Assembly: GCA_001429255.1 (NCBI GenBank)
Contig: LMJI01000001.1
Coordinates: forward strand, 1,343,256 to 1,407,255
Origin: Cellulomonas sp. Root930
GTDB taxonomy: Bacteria > Actinomycetota > Actinomycetes > Actinomycetales > Cellulomonadaceae
Direction of reading: 5' to 3'
DNA: 64,000 bases
Each line of letters opens with the position of its first letter. Within the stretch, counting starts at the first letter, position 1. This document shows positions 22,519 to 30,223 of the stretch, piece by piece. Both the position numbers and the translations under genes were made by a program. The notes under the pieces were generated by a model. That model was not told where the DNA came from and did no database searches. It was given only the letters and a program-made list of their open reading frames with translations.

Positions 22519-22835
22519 CCGTCCGATCCGCAGCAGGTGGGGTCGACGGTGACGACGAGCCGGAGCAGGTCGTCGAGGGCAGGCGCCAGGTGGGCGTCGG
22601 CCAGCCGGTACCAGGTGCGCCGACCGTCGGGGACCGCCTCGACCAGGCCGCAGCCGCGCAGGCAGGCCAGCTGGTTGGACATCACCTGCCGGGAGACGCC
22701 GAGCGCGTCCGCGAGGTCGGACGGGTAGGCCGGGGCCTCGCGCAGGACGAGCAGGATGCGGGTGCGGGTCTCGTCCGAGAGCGCGTGCCCGAGCCGTGCG
22801 AGCGCGGCGGTGTGGGTGAGGGTCACCGTCTCCAT
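22503..22835 (-). CDS. ArsR/SmtB metal sensor (CmtR/CadC-like) with C-terminal Cys cluster
   Basis: 110 residues. Winged helix: ARLGHALSDETRTRILLVLR, PSDLADALGVSRQVMSNQLA, CLRGCGLVEAVPDGRRTWY. Cysteines in the recognition region (CLRGC) and a tail DPTCCGSDGCTCS fit a thiolate soft-metal site of the CmtR type (Cd/Pb/Zn; inference). It is transcribed with the CDF exporter and divergent from the MFS gene. The 16-bp palindrome at 22870-22885 lies between the two and may regulate both. Confidence 0.88.
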   Translation of the reverse strand: METVTLTHTAALARLGHALSDETRTRILLVLREAPAYPSDLADALGVSRQVMSNQLACLRGCGLVEAVPDGRRTWYRLADAHLAPALDDLLRLVVTVDPTCCGSDGCTCS

Positions 22836-22869
22836 CTGGCGAGAGTACAGCGGATCGTGTATTCAGTGC

Positions 22870-22885
22870 TTGCGTAGATACGCAA
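22870..22885. promoter_or_regulatory. ArsR/SmtB-type operator in a divergent promoter
   Basis: Perfect inverted repeat TTGCGTA-ga-TACGCAA, in an AT-enriched spacer between the divergent arsR (22835) and MFS (22896) starts. Its size and position are typical of SmtB-family sites. Confidence 0.75.
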
Positions 22886-22895
22886 TAATAGAAGG

Positions 22896-24098
22896 ATGCT
22901 TCGCGCCCTCGCCCACCCCGTGTACCGCCGGCTGTTCGCCGCGCAGGTGGTGGCGCTGGCCGGAACCGGGCTCGCGACGGTCGCGCTCGGCCTGCTCGCC
23001 TACGACCTCGCCGGCGCCGACGCCGGCTCGGTGCTCGGCACGGCCCTCGCGATCAAGATGCTCGCGTACGTGCTCGTCGCGCCGGTCGCGGCCGTCGTGG
23101 TCGCGCGCCTGCCGCGGAAGGCGGTCCTCATCGGGTCCGACGTGCTGCGGTTGCTGGTCGCGTCGATGCTGCCGTTCGTCGGCGAGGTCTGGCAGGTCTT
23201 CGTCCTGATCTTCGTCCTACAGGCCGCGTCCGCGACGTTCACGCCGACCTTCCAGTCGGTGATCCCGCAGGTCCTTCCCGACGAGGACGACTACACCGCC
23301 GCGCTGTCGCTGTCCCGTCTGGCGTACGACCTCGAGGCGGTCCTGGCGCCGGTGCTCGCGGCGGCCCTGCTGCTCCTGGTCCCGTCCGACGCGCTCTTCG
23401 TCGGCACCGCGATCGGGTTCGCCGGGTCCGCGCTGCTGGTGGGCTCGGTGGTCCTGCCGCGCGGGGTCCCGGCCCCCCAGGGGCGGTTCACGCATGAGGT
23501 GCGGCGCGGTGCGGCGCTGTTCGTGCGGACGCCGGCGCTGCGACCGGTCCTCGCGCTCAACCTCGTGGTGGCGGCCGCCGGGGCGTTCGTGCTGGTGCAG
23601 ACCGTCGTCGTGGTCCGCGGTGAGCTCGGCCTCGGGGACGGCGTCGTGGCGCTGGTGCTCGCCGCGAACGGGCTGGGCTCGATGGCGGCCGCACTGACGC
23701 TGCCGCGGCTGCTGCGCCGCGTCACCGAGCGCCGCGTGATGCTCGGTGGGGCGGCGCTCCTCGCCGTCACCACCGCGGTGATCCCGGTCGCGCTGCACAG
23801 CCTCACGGCCGTGAGCGTGCTCTGGGTGCTCGTCGGTCTCGGCTGGGCCGCCGTCGAGACCCCCGTCGGTCGGCTCGTGCGCCGCGAGGTGTCCACCGAG
23901 GACCTCCCCGCGGCGTTCGCGGCGCAGTTCTCCCTGTCGCACGCGTGCTGGCTGCTCACCTACCCGCTCGCCGGCTGGCTCGGCACCGTCGGGCTCGGGG
24001 TCGCCGCCGTCGTGCTGGCCGTCGTCGCGACCGCCGCGACGATCACCGCGACGCTGCTGTGGCCGAGCCCCGCACGGGTGCCCAGCCTGCGATCATGA
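22896..24098 (+). CDS. MFS exporter, probably for metals
   Basis: 400 residues, about 12 membrane helices. Start MLRALAHPVYRRLFAAQVVA, TM segments with VATVALGLLAYDLAGADAG-like pattern, loop LPDEDDYTAALSLSRLAYDL and ALVLAANGLGSMAAALTLPR. This form of MFS (related to NreB/CnrT-associated permeases) is often found with ArsR/SmtB nickel/cobalt sensors. Here it is flanked by two such sensors, one divergent and one translationally coupled (ATGA with 24095). Export of Ni/Co or a similar ion is inferred. Confidence 0.85.
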   Translation: MLRALAHPVYRRLFAAQVVALAGTGLATVALGLLAYDLAGADAGSVLGTALAIKMLAYVLVAPVAAVVVARLPRKAVLIGSDVLRLLVASMLPFVGEVWQVFVLIFVLQAASATFTPTFQSVIPQVLPDEDDYTAALSLSRLAYDLEAVLAPVLAAALLLLVPSDALFVGTAIGFAGSALLVGSVVLPRGVPAPQGRFTHEVRRGAALFVRTPALRPVLALNLVVAAAGAFVLVQTVVVVRGELGLGDGVVALVLAANGLGSMAAALTLPRLLRRVTERRVMLGGAALLAVTTAVIPVALHSLTAVSVLWVLVGLGWAAVETPVGRLVRREVSTEDLPAAFAAQFSLSHACWLLTYPLAGWLGTVGLGVAAVVLAVVATAATITATLLWPSPARVPSLRS

Positions 24099-24430
24099 CG
24101 ACGATGGCCACCAACCTCACCGGCGCAGCCGACCTCGACCACGCGGTCGACATCCTGCGCCTGCTCGCCGACCGCACCCGGCTGGCGATCCTCGCGCTGC
24201 TGGACGGGACGGAGCTGTCCGTGACCGCGATCGCCGAGGCGCTCGACCGCCCGACACCGGCCGTCTCCCAGCACCTGGCCAAGCTGCGCGCCGGCCACCT
24301 GGTCACCGCTCGCCGGGACGGCACGACGGTCTACTACTCGCAAGCCAACGAGCACGTGTCCGCGCTGGTCACCAACGTGCTGCAGCACACCGAGCACACG
24401 CTCTACCCGGTGCCACCGCACCACCGCTGA
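24095..24430 (+). CDS. ArsR/SmtB metal sensor (NmtR/KmtR-like), His-rich C-terminus
   Basis: 111 residues; ATG 24095 overlaps the MFS stop. HTH: DILRLLADRTRLAILALLDG, VTAIAEALDRPTPAVSQHLA, DGTTVYYSQANEHVSALVTN. The tail HTEHTLYPVPPHHR supplies His ligands as in the alpha-5/C-terminal sites of NmtR and KmtR (Ni/Co). The position after the exporter gene and the ligand type suggest that it senses Ni or Co and controls the operon, together with or opposed to the Cys-type ArsR on the other side. Confidence 0.88.
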   Translation: MTTMATNLTGAADLDHAVDILRLLADRTRLAILALLDGTELSVTAIAEALDRPTPAVSQHLAKLRAGHLVTARRDGTTVYYSQANEHVSALVTNVLQHTEHTLYPVPPHHR

Positions 24431-24431
24431 G

Positions 24432-24923
24432 TCAGAGGCGCTTCTCGACGAGGACGACGTCCCGCCACTGGTCGGCCAGCGGGCCGTAGGTCATCCGGCC
24501 GAGGCGTTCGCGCGTGCCGACCACCCGGAACCCGGCGGCCGCGTGCACGGCGAGGCTCGTCGCGTTCTCGGGGAAGATGCCGGACTGCACGGTCCAGATC
24601 CCCTCGATGCGGGCGTTCTCGAGCAGCGCGGCCAGCAGGGTCCGACCGATCCCGCGGCCCTGCGCGGCGGGGTCCACGTAGACCGAGTGCTCGATGACCC
24701 CGGCGTACGCGCACCGGTCGGAGACCGGGACGGCGGCCGCCCAGCCGACGACGGCGCCGTCGTCGTCGACCGCGACGAGCCGGTGGGCCGGGAGCCGTGC
24801 CGCGTCGAACGCCTCCCACGTGGGCGGCGCGGACTCGAACGTCGCGTGCCCGGTGGCGATCCCGGCGGCGTAGATGCGCTCGACCGCGGGCCAGTGCTCG
24901 GCGGTCAGGGGGAGCACTCTCAT
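24432..24923 (-). CDS. GNAT acetyltransferase of the phosphinothricin/arsinothricin (ArsN1-like) type
   Basis: 163 residues; ATG 24923 overlaps the arsR stop as ATGA. MRVLPLTAEHWPAVERIYAA, TGHATFESAPPTWEAFD, HSVYVDPAAQGRGIGRTLLA (acetyl-CoA P-loop QGRGIG) and FPENATSLAVHAAAGFRVVG match phosphinothricin N-acetyltransferases. In arsenic clusters this family is ArsN1, which acetylates the amino group of arsinothricin and phosphinothricin. Co-operonic ArsR and divergent ArsM support the ArsN role, though substrate specificity cannot be read from sequence alone. Confidence 0.85.
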   Translation of the reverse strand: MRVLPLTAEHWPAVERIYAAGIATGHATFESAPPTWEAFDAARLPAHRLVAVDDDGAVVGWAAAVPVSDRCAYAGVIEHSVYVDPAAQGRGIGRTLLAALLENARIEGIWTVQSGIFPENATSLAVHAAAGFRVVGTRERLGRMTYGPLADQWRDVVLVEKRL

Positions 24924-25294
24924 GAGGCCGCGCCCGCGGTCAGGTGGGTGCCGAGCTGGTGCGTGACGGCGTCGAGCGCTCCGGGCACCAGGGCGTAGTA
25001 GGCCCAGACGCCGCGCTTGTCGCGGGTGACCAGGCCGGCGTCGACCAGGACCTTGAGATGGTGCGACACCGTCGGCTGGCTGAGCCCGACCGGTTCGGTC
25101 AGGTCGCAGACGCACGCCTCGGCGCCGTCGTGCGACGCGATGAGCGACAGCAGGCGCAGACGGGCGGGGTCGGCCAGCGCCTTGAGCACCTGGGACAGGG
25201 AGGCGGCGGCCTGCTCCGTGATCGCGTCGCGGGTCAGCGGGGTGCAGCACGCCCCGCCGGAGGCGGAGACGACGGGCAGGAGATCGAGAGCCAT
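24920..25294 (-). CDS. arsR: ArsR arsenic-responsive repressor
   Basis: 124 residues. SLSQVLKALADPARLRLLSL, then GAEACVCDLTEPVGLSQPTV with the Cys-x-Cys pair at the start of the DNA-reading helix region (classical As(III)/Sb(III) site), and DKRGVWAYYALV. A second Cys pair, GGACCTPLTR, is near the N-terminus and is common in actinobacterial ArsR. It is transcribed with the ArsN-like gene and divergent from arsM; the 44-bp inverted repeat at 25334-25377 is the likely operator. Confidence 0.92.
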   Translation of the reverse strand: MALDLLPVVSASGGACCTPLTRDAITEQAAASLSQVLKALADPARLRLLSLIASHDGAEACVCDLTEPVGLSQPTVSHHLKVLVDAGLVTRDKRGVWAYYALVPGALDAVTHQLGTHLTAGAAS

Positions 25295-25333
25295 GAGGAC
25301 AGTCTGCCTCAGACATTTACGTCTGTCGATATT

Positions 25334-25377
25334 GACAACCATCGATGGATGGGGGATCTTCTCCATTGATGGTTGTC
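25334..25377. promoter_or_regulatory. ars divergent operator/promoter
   Basis: Two 16-bp arms (GACAACCATCGATGGA and TCCATTGATGGTTGTC, one mismatch) around a 12-nt loop. TTGACA (25332-25337) on the plus strand could serve as the arsM -35 box. It lies between arsR (25294) and arsM (25400), so one bound repressor could control both directions. Confidence 0.75.
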
Positions 25378-25399
25378 GATGCCTGAGGAGGCGGACGAG

Positions 25400-26167
25400 A
25401 TGGACGAGGTGCGGGAGCAGGTGCGTCAGCGCTACGCGTTGGCGGCGGTGGAGACGCAGGCCGGGCTGGGTGGGTGTTGTGGCGACGGCGGCTGCTGCAC
25501 GCCGGGCTCGGTGGTCGACGTCGACGAGAAGTTCGGGGCGGGTCTCTACAGCGCGCAGGACGCCGTGAGCATCCCTGTCGAGGCGCTGGCCGCTTCGCTG
25601 GGCTGCGGGAACCCGCTGGCGGTCGCGGAGCTGAGGGCGGGCGAGCGCGTGCTCGACCTGGGCTCGGGCGGCGGGATCGACGTGCTGCTGTCGGCCCGTC
25701 GGGTCGGCCCGGAGGGGTTCGCCTACGGGGTGGACATGACCGACGAGATGCTCGACCTTGCCCGCGCCAACGCGGTCAAGGCGGGGGCCACCAACGTGGA
25801 GTTCCGCAAGGGCACCATCGAGGACCTGCCCCTGGACGACGCCACGGTGGACGTGGTCATCTCCAACTGCGTGGTCAACCTGTCCACCGACAAGCAGGCC
25901 GTGCTCTCGGAGGCCTTCCGGGTGCTCACGCCGGGTGGTCGGGTGGGGATCTCCGACGTCGTCGCCGAGGACCACCTCACGCCGGAGCAGCGCGCCGAGC
26001 GCGGCTCGTACGTCGGCTGCATCGCGGGCGCCCTGTCCCGCACCGAGTACCTCGACGGGCTGACCCGCGCCGGGTTCGCCGACGCCGAGGTCACGTTCAC
26101 GCACCAGGTCGCGGACGGCATGCACGGCGCCGTGGTCCGCGCCCGCAAGCCCCTCACCGAGGAGTAG
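25400..26167 (+). CDS. arsM: Arsenite S-adenosylmethionine methyltransferase
   Basis: 255 residues from ATG 25400, chosen for its GAGGAGG ribosome site; upstream in-frame ATG 25379 and TTG 25373 overlap the operator. The N-terminal cysteine cluster GGCCGDGGCCTPG is typical of ArsM. SAM motif GERVLDLGSGGGIDVLLSAR, and the As-binding cysteines in VVISNCVVNLSTDKQAVLSE and GSYVGCIAGALSRTEYL. It methylates As(III) to mono-, di- and trimethyl forms. Being divergent from an ArsR gene and near arsC, it completes a reduction-methylation route. Confidence 0.94.
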   Translation: MDEVREQVRQRYALAAVETQAGLGGCCGDGGCCTPGSVVDVDEKFGAGLYSAQDAVSIPVEALAASLGCGNPLAVAELRAGERVLDLGSGGGIDVLLSARRVGPEGFAYGVDMTDEMLDLARANAVKAGATNVEFRKGTIEDLPLDDATVDVVISNCVVNLSTDKQAVLSEAFRVLTPGGRVGISDVVAEDHLTPEQRAERGSYVGCIAGALSRTEYLDGLTRAGFADAEVTFTHQVADGMHGAVVRARKPLTEE

Positions 26168-26170
26168 GCC

Positions 26171-26341
26171 ATGCACCCCGAGCTGTTCGCAGTCCTGTAC
26201 GACGAGCGCGAGCGCGAGCTGGAGGCCGAGCTGCACCGTCGGTTCGTCCTCGCGGAGCGGGCGCCGAGGCCGGCGCGCTCCTGGCGCCTGCCGCGGCTGA
26301 CGCTCCGGGCGGCCCCCACCGCCTGCTGCGTCCCGGCATGA
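26171..26341 (+). CDS. Small charged protein downstream of arsM
   Basis: 56 residues, ATG 26171 three bases after the arsM stop, with GAGGAG just upstream (within the arsM end). Begins MHPELFAVLYDERERELEAE, an amphipathic acidic/basic helix, then an Arg/Pro-rich middle and a TACCVPA end with a Cys pair. Short proteins with this start are common in Actinobacteria and unannotated. The Cys pair next to arsM may be chance or may bind As. It is convergent with the APC permease gene, 15 bp between the stops. Confidence 0.5.
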   Translation: MHPELFAVLYDERERELEAELHRRFVLAERAPRPARSWRLPRLTLRAAPTACCVPA

Positions 26342-26356
26342 CGAGCGCGGCCGCGG

Positions 26357-27586
26357 TCACCCGCGGCCGCGCCCCCGCCGCACCGCCCAGACACCCGCAC
26401 CGACGAGCGCCACGGCGAGCCCGCCCAGCACCGACGGGAGCGGCAGGGTGAGCGCGAGGACCACGCAGCCGACCAGCCCGAGCGCGGCGACCCAGCGGGG
26501 CGGGCGGCCCTCGTCGGGCCGCAGGCGCAACGCGCTCGCGTTGGTCAGGGCGTAGTAGGTCAGCACGCCGAACGACGAGAACCCGATCGCGCCCCGCACG
26601 TCCAGCGTGGCGACGAGCACGATCACGACGGCAGCGACCGCCAGCTCCGCCCGGTAGGGCACCCCGTGCCGGGGGTGGACGGCCGCGAGGTACGGGGGCA
26701 GCTCGTGGTCGCGTGCCATGGCGAACGCGGTGCGCGACACCCCGAGCACCAGCGCCAGCAGCGCCCCGAGCGACGCGATGGCGGCGCCGACCTGCACCAC
26801 CGGACTCACGGCCGCCCAGGACCCCGCCTCGACCACCGCGCGCAGGGGAGCCGCGGTCGCGGCGAGGGCGTCGGGCCCGACCGCGAGCAGCGCGCAGACG
26901 CCCACCACGACGTAGACCACGAGCACGATGCCGAGCGCGAGCGGGATGGCCCGGGGGATGGTGCGACGCGGGTCGACCACCTCCTCGCCCAGGGTGGCGA
27001 TCCGCGCGTACCCGGCGAACGCGAAGAACAGCAGCCCCGCGGACTGCAGCACGCCGCCGAGCTCCACGCCGGCGAGGTTCTCGGTCGACGCGGTCCCGCC
27101 GGCCAGCGACGCGGCGACGACCACCGCGAGCGTGACGAGCGTGAGGGCGACGATCACCCGCGTCACCAGGGCGGACTTCTGCACGCCGCGATAGTTCAGC
27201 GCGGTGATCGCGACAACGGCGAGGATCCCGACCAGGCGCGCCTGCCCGGGTGCCGCATAGGACGCGAACGTCAGGGCCATCGCCGCGCAGCTCGCCGTCT
27301 TGCCGACGACGAACGACCAGCCCGCCTGGAACCCCCAGAACCGGCCGAGCCGCCGCCGCGCATAGACGTAGGTGCCGCCCGACTCCGGGTACAGCGCCGC
27401 CAGCCGCGCCGACGACGTCGCGTTGCAGAACGCCACGACCGCGGCGATCGCCAGCCCGATCAGCAGCCCCGACCCGGCGGCCTCGGCCGCGGGCGCGAAG
27501 GCGGCGAACACCCCGGCGCCCAGCATCGCGCCGAGCCCCACGACGACGGCGTCGGCAACCCCCAGCCGACGGACGAGGTCGGTCAC
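26357..27586 (-). CDS. APC-superfamily amino acid permease inside the arsenic operon
   Basis: 409 residues from GTG 27586, overlapping the arsC stop as GTGA. Twelve likely membrane helices: VVVGLGAMLGAGVFAAFAPA (helix 1 with the GAxxGxG-type unwound segment), LAALYPESGGTYVYARRRLG (conserved loop 2-3), LLFFAFAGYARIATLGEEVV and DPRRTIPRAIPLALGIVLVV. It is a proton-coupled amino-acid transporter or exchanger. Its tight coupling with two arsenate reductase genes in place of an Acr3 or ArsB pump is unusual. Transport of an arsenical amino acid or a thiol precursor is a possible explanation (inference). Confidence 0.88.
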   Translation of the reverse strand: MTDLVRRLGVADAVVVGLGAMLGAGVFAAFAPAAEAAGSGLLIGLAIAAVVAFCNATSSARLAALYPESGGTYVYARRRLGRFWGFQAGWSFVVGKTASCAAMALTFASYAAPGQARLVGILAVVAITALNYRGVQKSALVTRVIVALTLVTLAVVVAASLAGGTASTENLAGVELGGVLQSAGLLFFAFAGYARIATLGEEVVDPRRTIPRAIPLALGIVLVVYVVVGVCALLAVGPDALAATAAPLRAVVEAGSWAAVSPVVQVGAAIASLGALLALVLGVSRTAFAMARDHELPPYLAAVHPRHGVPYRAELAVAAVVIVLVATLDVRGAIGFSSFGVLTYYALTNASALRLRPDEGRPPRWVAALGLVGCVVLALTLPLPSVLGGLAVALVGAGVWAVRRGRGRG

Positions 27587-27996
27587 GCGCGGACGGGCTC
27601 CACGCCCAGCTCGTCCAGGAGGGTGAGGATCCGGCCTCGGATCTCGTCGCGGATCGGGCGGACCGACTCGATGCCCTGGCCCGCGGGGTCCTCGAGCACC
27701 CAGTCCTCGTACCGCTTGCCGGGGAAGAACGGGCACACGTCACCGCAGCCCATGGTCACCACGACGTCCGAGGCCTGCACCGCCTCGGTGGTGAGCACCT
27801 TCGGCTGCTCCGCACGGATGTCGATGCCGACCTCCGCCATCGCGTCGACCGCGACCGGGTTGACCTGGTCGGCCGGCATGGACCCGGCGGACAGGACCTC
27901 CACGGCGCCACCGGACAGGGCCTTCAGGAAGCCGGCCGCCATCTGGGACCGGCCGGCGTTGTGCACGCAGACGAACAGGACGCTGGGCTGGGTCAT
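27583..27996 (-). CDS. arsC: Arsenate reductase (LMW tyrosine phosphatase fold)
   Basis: 137 residues. Catalytic P-loop in SVLFVCVHNAGRSQMAAGFL (C-x5-R), then VVVTMGCGDVCPFFPGKRYE with the additional cysteines, and DWVLEDPAGQGIESV (general acid loop). Reduces As(V) to As(III), probably with mycothiol/mycoredoxin or thioredoxin in an actinobacterium. It is coupled by ATGA to the upstream arsR-arsC fusion and by GTGA to the permease. Confidence 0.95.
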   Translation of the reverse strand: MTQPSVLFVCVHNAGRSQMAAGFLKALSGGAVEVLSAGSMPADQVNPVAVDAMAEVGIDIRAEQPKVLTTEAVQASDVVVTMGCGDVCPFFPGKRYEDWVLEDPAGQGIESVRPIRDEIRGRILTLLDELGVEPVRA

Positions 27997-28913
27997 GACA
28001 CTCCAAGGGTGGTGAGCAGGGTCTGGACGCGGGAGTCGATGTCGGCGCGGATCGCCGCGACGCCGTCGGGGGAGGCGAGGGCGGGGTCGCCCACCGCCCA
28101 GTCCTCGTAGCGGATGCCCGGGTAGACCGGGCAGACGTCGCCGCAGCCCATGGTCACGACGACGTCGGCGGCGCGGACGGCGTCGTCGGTCAGCGGCTTG
28201 GGGAAGCCGTCGGCCCCCAGGGCGTCGAGCTCCGGGCGGACGTGCGTGTGGATCGCGGCGGCGGGCGCCGAGCCGGCGGACCGGGCGAGCACCGCGTCGC
28301 CCGCGTAGCGCTGGAGCAGGGCCGCGGCCAGCTGCGAGCGGCCGGCGTTGGCGACGCAGACGAAGAGCACGCGCGGGACGGTCGTCGCGCCGTCGATGCG
28401 GGCCAGGTCGTCCAGGCGCTGCCGCGCGAACCGCTCGGCCAGGCCGACCGTGCGCGACCCGGCGCCGGTCCTGGCGAGGGCCGTCGCGGAGTCGCGGACG
28501 ACGTCGCGGACCCGGAGGGCGTCGATCGTCGGGTACCGCGGCGCGAGGTCGGCGGAGAGGCGGTCGAGGCGCTCGTCGAGGTCGGGGATCGCCTCCCCCG
28601 CGCGCTCCTCGGTGGCCGCGAACGACTCCAGCACCGTGCGCACCGCCCCGCGGTGCTCCGGAGCGATCCGGTACCAGACCCACGTGCCCCGGCGCTCGGC
28701 CGTGACCAGCCCCGCGTCCTTGAGCACCCTGAGGTGGTGGGAGACGGTCGGCTGCGACACCGACGTGAGCTCGCTGACGTCCTCGACGCACGCCTCACCC
28801 GAGGGGCTGGCGGCGATGAGCGAGAGGGCGCGCAGGCGCAGGGGGTCCGCCAGGGCCTTGAGCGCGCGGGCCACCTGGTCCGCGGACGCAGGGCTCATGG
28901 CGATGCTCGGCAC
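27993..28913 (-). CDS. ArsR-ArsC fusion: winged-helix repressor plus arsenate reductase
   Basis: 306 residues from GTG 28913; ATG at 28898 is an alternative. Residues ~10-100 are an ArsR winged helix (DQVARALKALADPLRLRALS, ELTSVSQPTVSHHLRVLKDA) with a single Cys in the sensor segment (GEACVEDVSEL, where ArsR has CVC). A ~70-residue helical linker domain follows (LDERLDRLSADLAPRYPTID), then the full LMW-PTP reductase (RVLFVCVANAGRSQLAAALL, TMGCGDVCPVYPGIRYEDW). It is the first gene of a three-gene operon. Such fusions could couple enzyme state to repression; the Cys loss suggests a sensor site different from classical ArsR. Confidence 0.92.
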   Translation of the reverse strand: MPSIAMSPASADQVARALKALADPLRLRALSLIAASPSGEACVEDVSELTSVSQPTVSHHLRVLKDAGLVTAERRGTWVWYRIAPEHRGAVRTVLESFAATEERAGEAIPDLDERLDRLSADLAPRYPTIDALRVRDVVRDSATALARTGAGSRTVGLAERFARQRLDDLARIDGATTVPRVLFVCVANAGRSQLAAALLQRYAGDAVLARSAGSAPAAAIHTHVRPELDALGADGFPKPLTDDAVRAADVVVTMGCGDVCPVYPGIRYEDWAVGDPALASPDGVAAIRADIDSRVQTLLTTLGVS

Positions 28914-28922
28914 AGGCCTATA

Positions 28923-28941
28923 TTGATGGAATTCGATCCAA
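28923..28941 (-). promoter_or_regulatory. Possible ArsR-type site before the arsR-arsC fusion
   Basis: AT-rich imperfect palindrome TTGATGGAATTCGATCCAA centred on GAATTC in the 31-nt gap between the MFS stop and the GTG at 28913. TATAGG on the minus strand could be a -10 box placing transcription at or near the GTG (leaderless). The half-site TTGATGG also occurs in the arsR/arsM operator at 25334-25377. Confidence 0.5.
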
Positions 28942-28944
28942 GGG

Positions 28945-30189
28945 TCAAACCGGCTCGGGCGCGTCCTGCTCGTCGGTGTGCGCCACGTGCCGCAGCTGGT
29001 GCCAGATGAGCACGACGAAGATCGCGGACCCGACGAACGCGAACCAGAACGGCGCGGTCACCCCGTACCGCTGCGCGAGCAGCCCACCGATCGCCGCGCC
29101 GACCACCAGCCCGCCGAACACCCCCACCAGGTTCACGCTCCCGACCCGCCCCTGGAGCTCGGTCGGCACGGCCCGCTGCCGGATGGTCACCGAGGTGGTA
29201 CCCCAGACGAACGCGTGCGCGCCGAACACGAAGAACACCACGAGGGCGAACCAGGCCGTCGTGGTGAGCGCCAGCGCGAGGTGCGTGAGGGTCTCGACGA
29301 TGAGCCCGATCCGCATGAGGTTCGCGAGGCTCACCCGCCGCGTGATCCAGCCGTAGGACACCGTCCCGACGAGCCCGCCGACGGCCCCGACCGTGGTGAT
29401 GAGCCCGAACCCGATCGCCCCGAGGCCCAGCTGCTCGCGCGCGTAGAGGACGAGCACCGACCACGCGGCCCCGAACGTCACGTTGAAGATGAGGATGGTG
29501 AGCACCAGGGTCCGCACGGCCGCGTGGTGCCGCACCCAGCGCACACCCTCGGCGATGTCGTGGCGCAGGTGCGTGGTCCGGGGCTCGGCCAGGTGCGGCG
29601 GCAGCGAGATCCGCGAGACGAGCACCGCGCCCGCCGCCACCAGCAGCGCGTCGGCGGCGAACGGCCACGCCTGCCCGGCCGCGAAGAGGAACGCTCCCAG
29701 CGGCGGGCCGACCAGCTGGTTCACGGTGACGAACCCGGCCAGGATGCGGCTGTTGGCCAGGGCCAGGTCGTCGCGCTGGACCAGCATCGGCACCATCGTG
29801 CCCGAGGCGTTGTCGGCGAACGTTTCCGCGGTGCCGAGCAGGAACATCGCCACCAGGACCAGCGCGATGGTGGCCACGTCGAAGGCCACGGCGGCGGCCA
29901 GCAGGATCAGGACGACGGTGCGCAGCGAGTCCACGAGGATCACCAGCCGGCGTCTGTCCAGCCGGTCCGTCAGTGCGCCCGCCCACAGCCCGAACAGCAG
30001 CGGCGGCAGCCACTGGAGCAGGGCGGCGAGCGCGACGAGGAACGCGTCCTCGGTGCGAGACGCCACCAGCAGCGGACCGGCCGCGAGGACGATGCCGTCG
30101 CCGAGGTTCGAGCTCCACGACGAGGCCAGCAGCCACCGGAACCCGGTGCCCAGCCTGCGCGGGACGACGACGTCGACGATCCGGCTCAC
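28945..30189 (-). CDS. MFS transporter (multidrug/metabolite exporter type)
   Basis: 414 residues, about 12 membrane helices: FRWLLASSWSSNLGDGIVLA, LFGLWAGALTDRLDRRRLVI (motif A), LLGTAETFADNASGTMVPML, TVGAVGGLVGTVSYGWITRR and IRQRAVPTELQGRVGSVNLV. Resembles the MFS_3/EntS-like exporters of Actinobacteria. It is transcribed toward the arsR-arsC operon with 31 nt between them, so read-through into the ars genes is possible. A role in arsenic export cannot be claimed from sequence. Confidence 0.85.
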   Translation of the reverse strand: MSRIVDVVVPRRLGTGFRWLLASSWSSNLGDGIVLAAGPLLVASRTEDAFLVALAALLQWLPPLLFGLWAGALTDRLDRRRLVILVDSLRTVVLILLAAAVAFDVATIALVLVAMFLLGTAETFADNASGTMVPMLVQRDDLALANSRILAGFVTVNQLVGPPLGAFLFAAGQAWPFAADALLVAAGAVLVSRISLPPHLAEPRTTHLRHDIAEGVRWVRHHAAVRTLVLTILIFNVTFGAAWSVLVLYAREQLGLGAIGFGLITTVGAVGGLVGTVSYGWITRRVSLANLMRIGLIVETLTHLALALTTTAWFALVVFFVFGAHAFVWGTTSVTIRQRAVPTELQGRVGSVNLVGVFGGLVVGAAIGGLLAQRYGVTAPFWFAFVGSAIFVVLIWHQLRHVAHTDEQDAPEPV

Positions 30190-30223
30190 AAGGGCGAGAC
30201 GCTAGTCGACGCCGACGAGCAGG

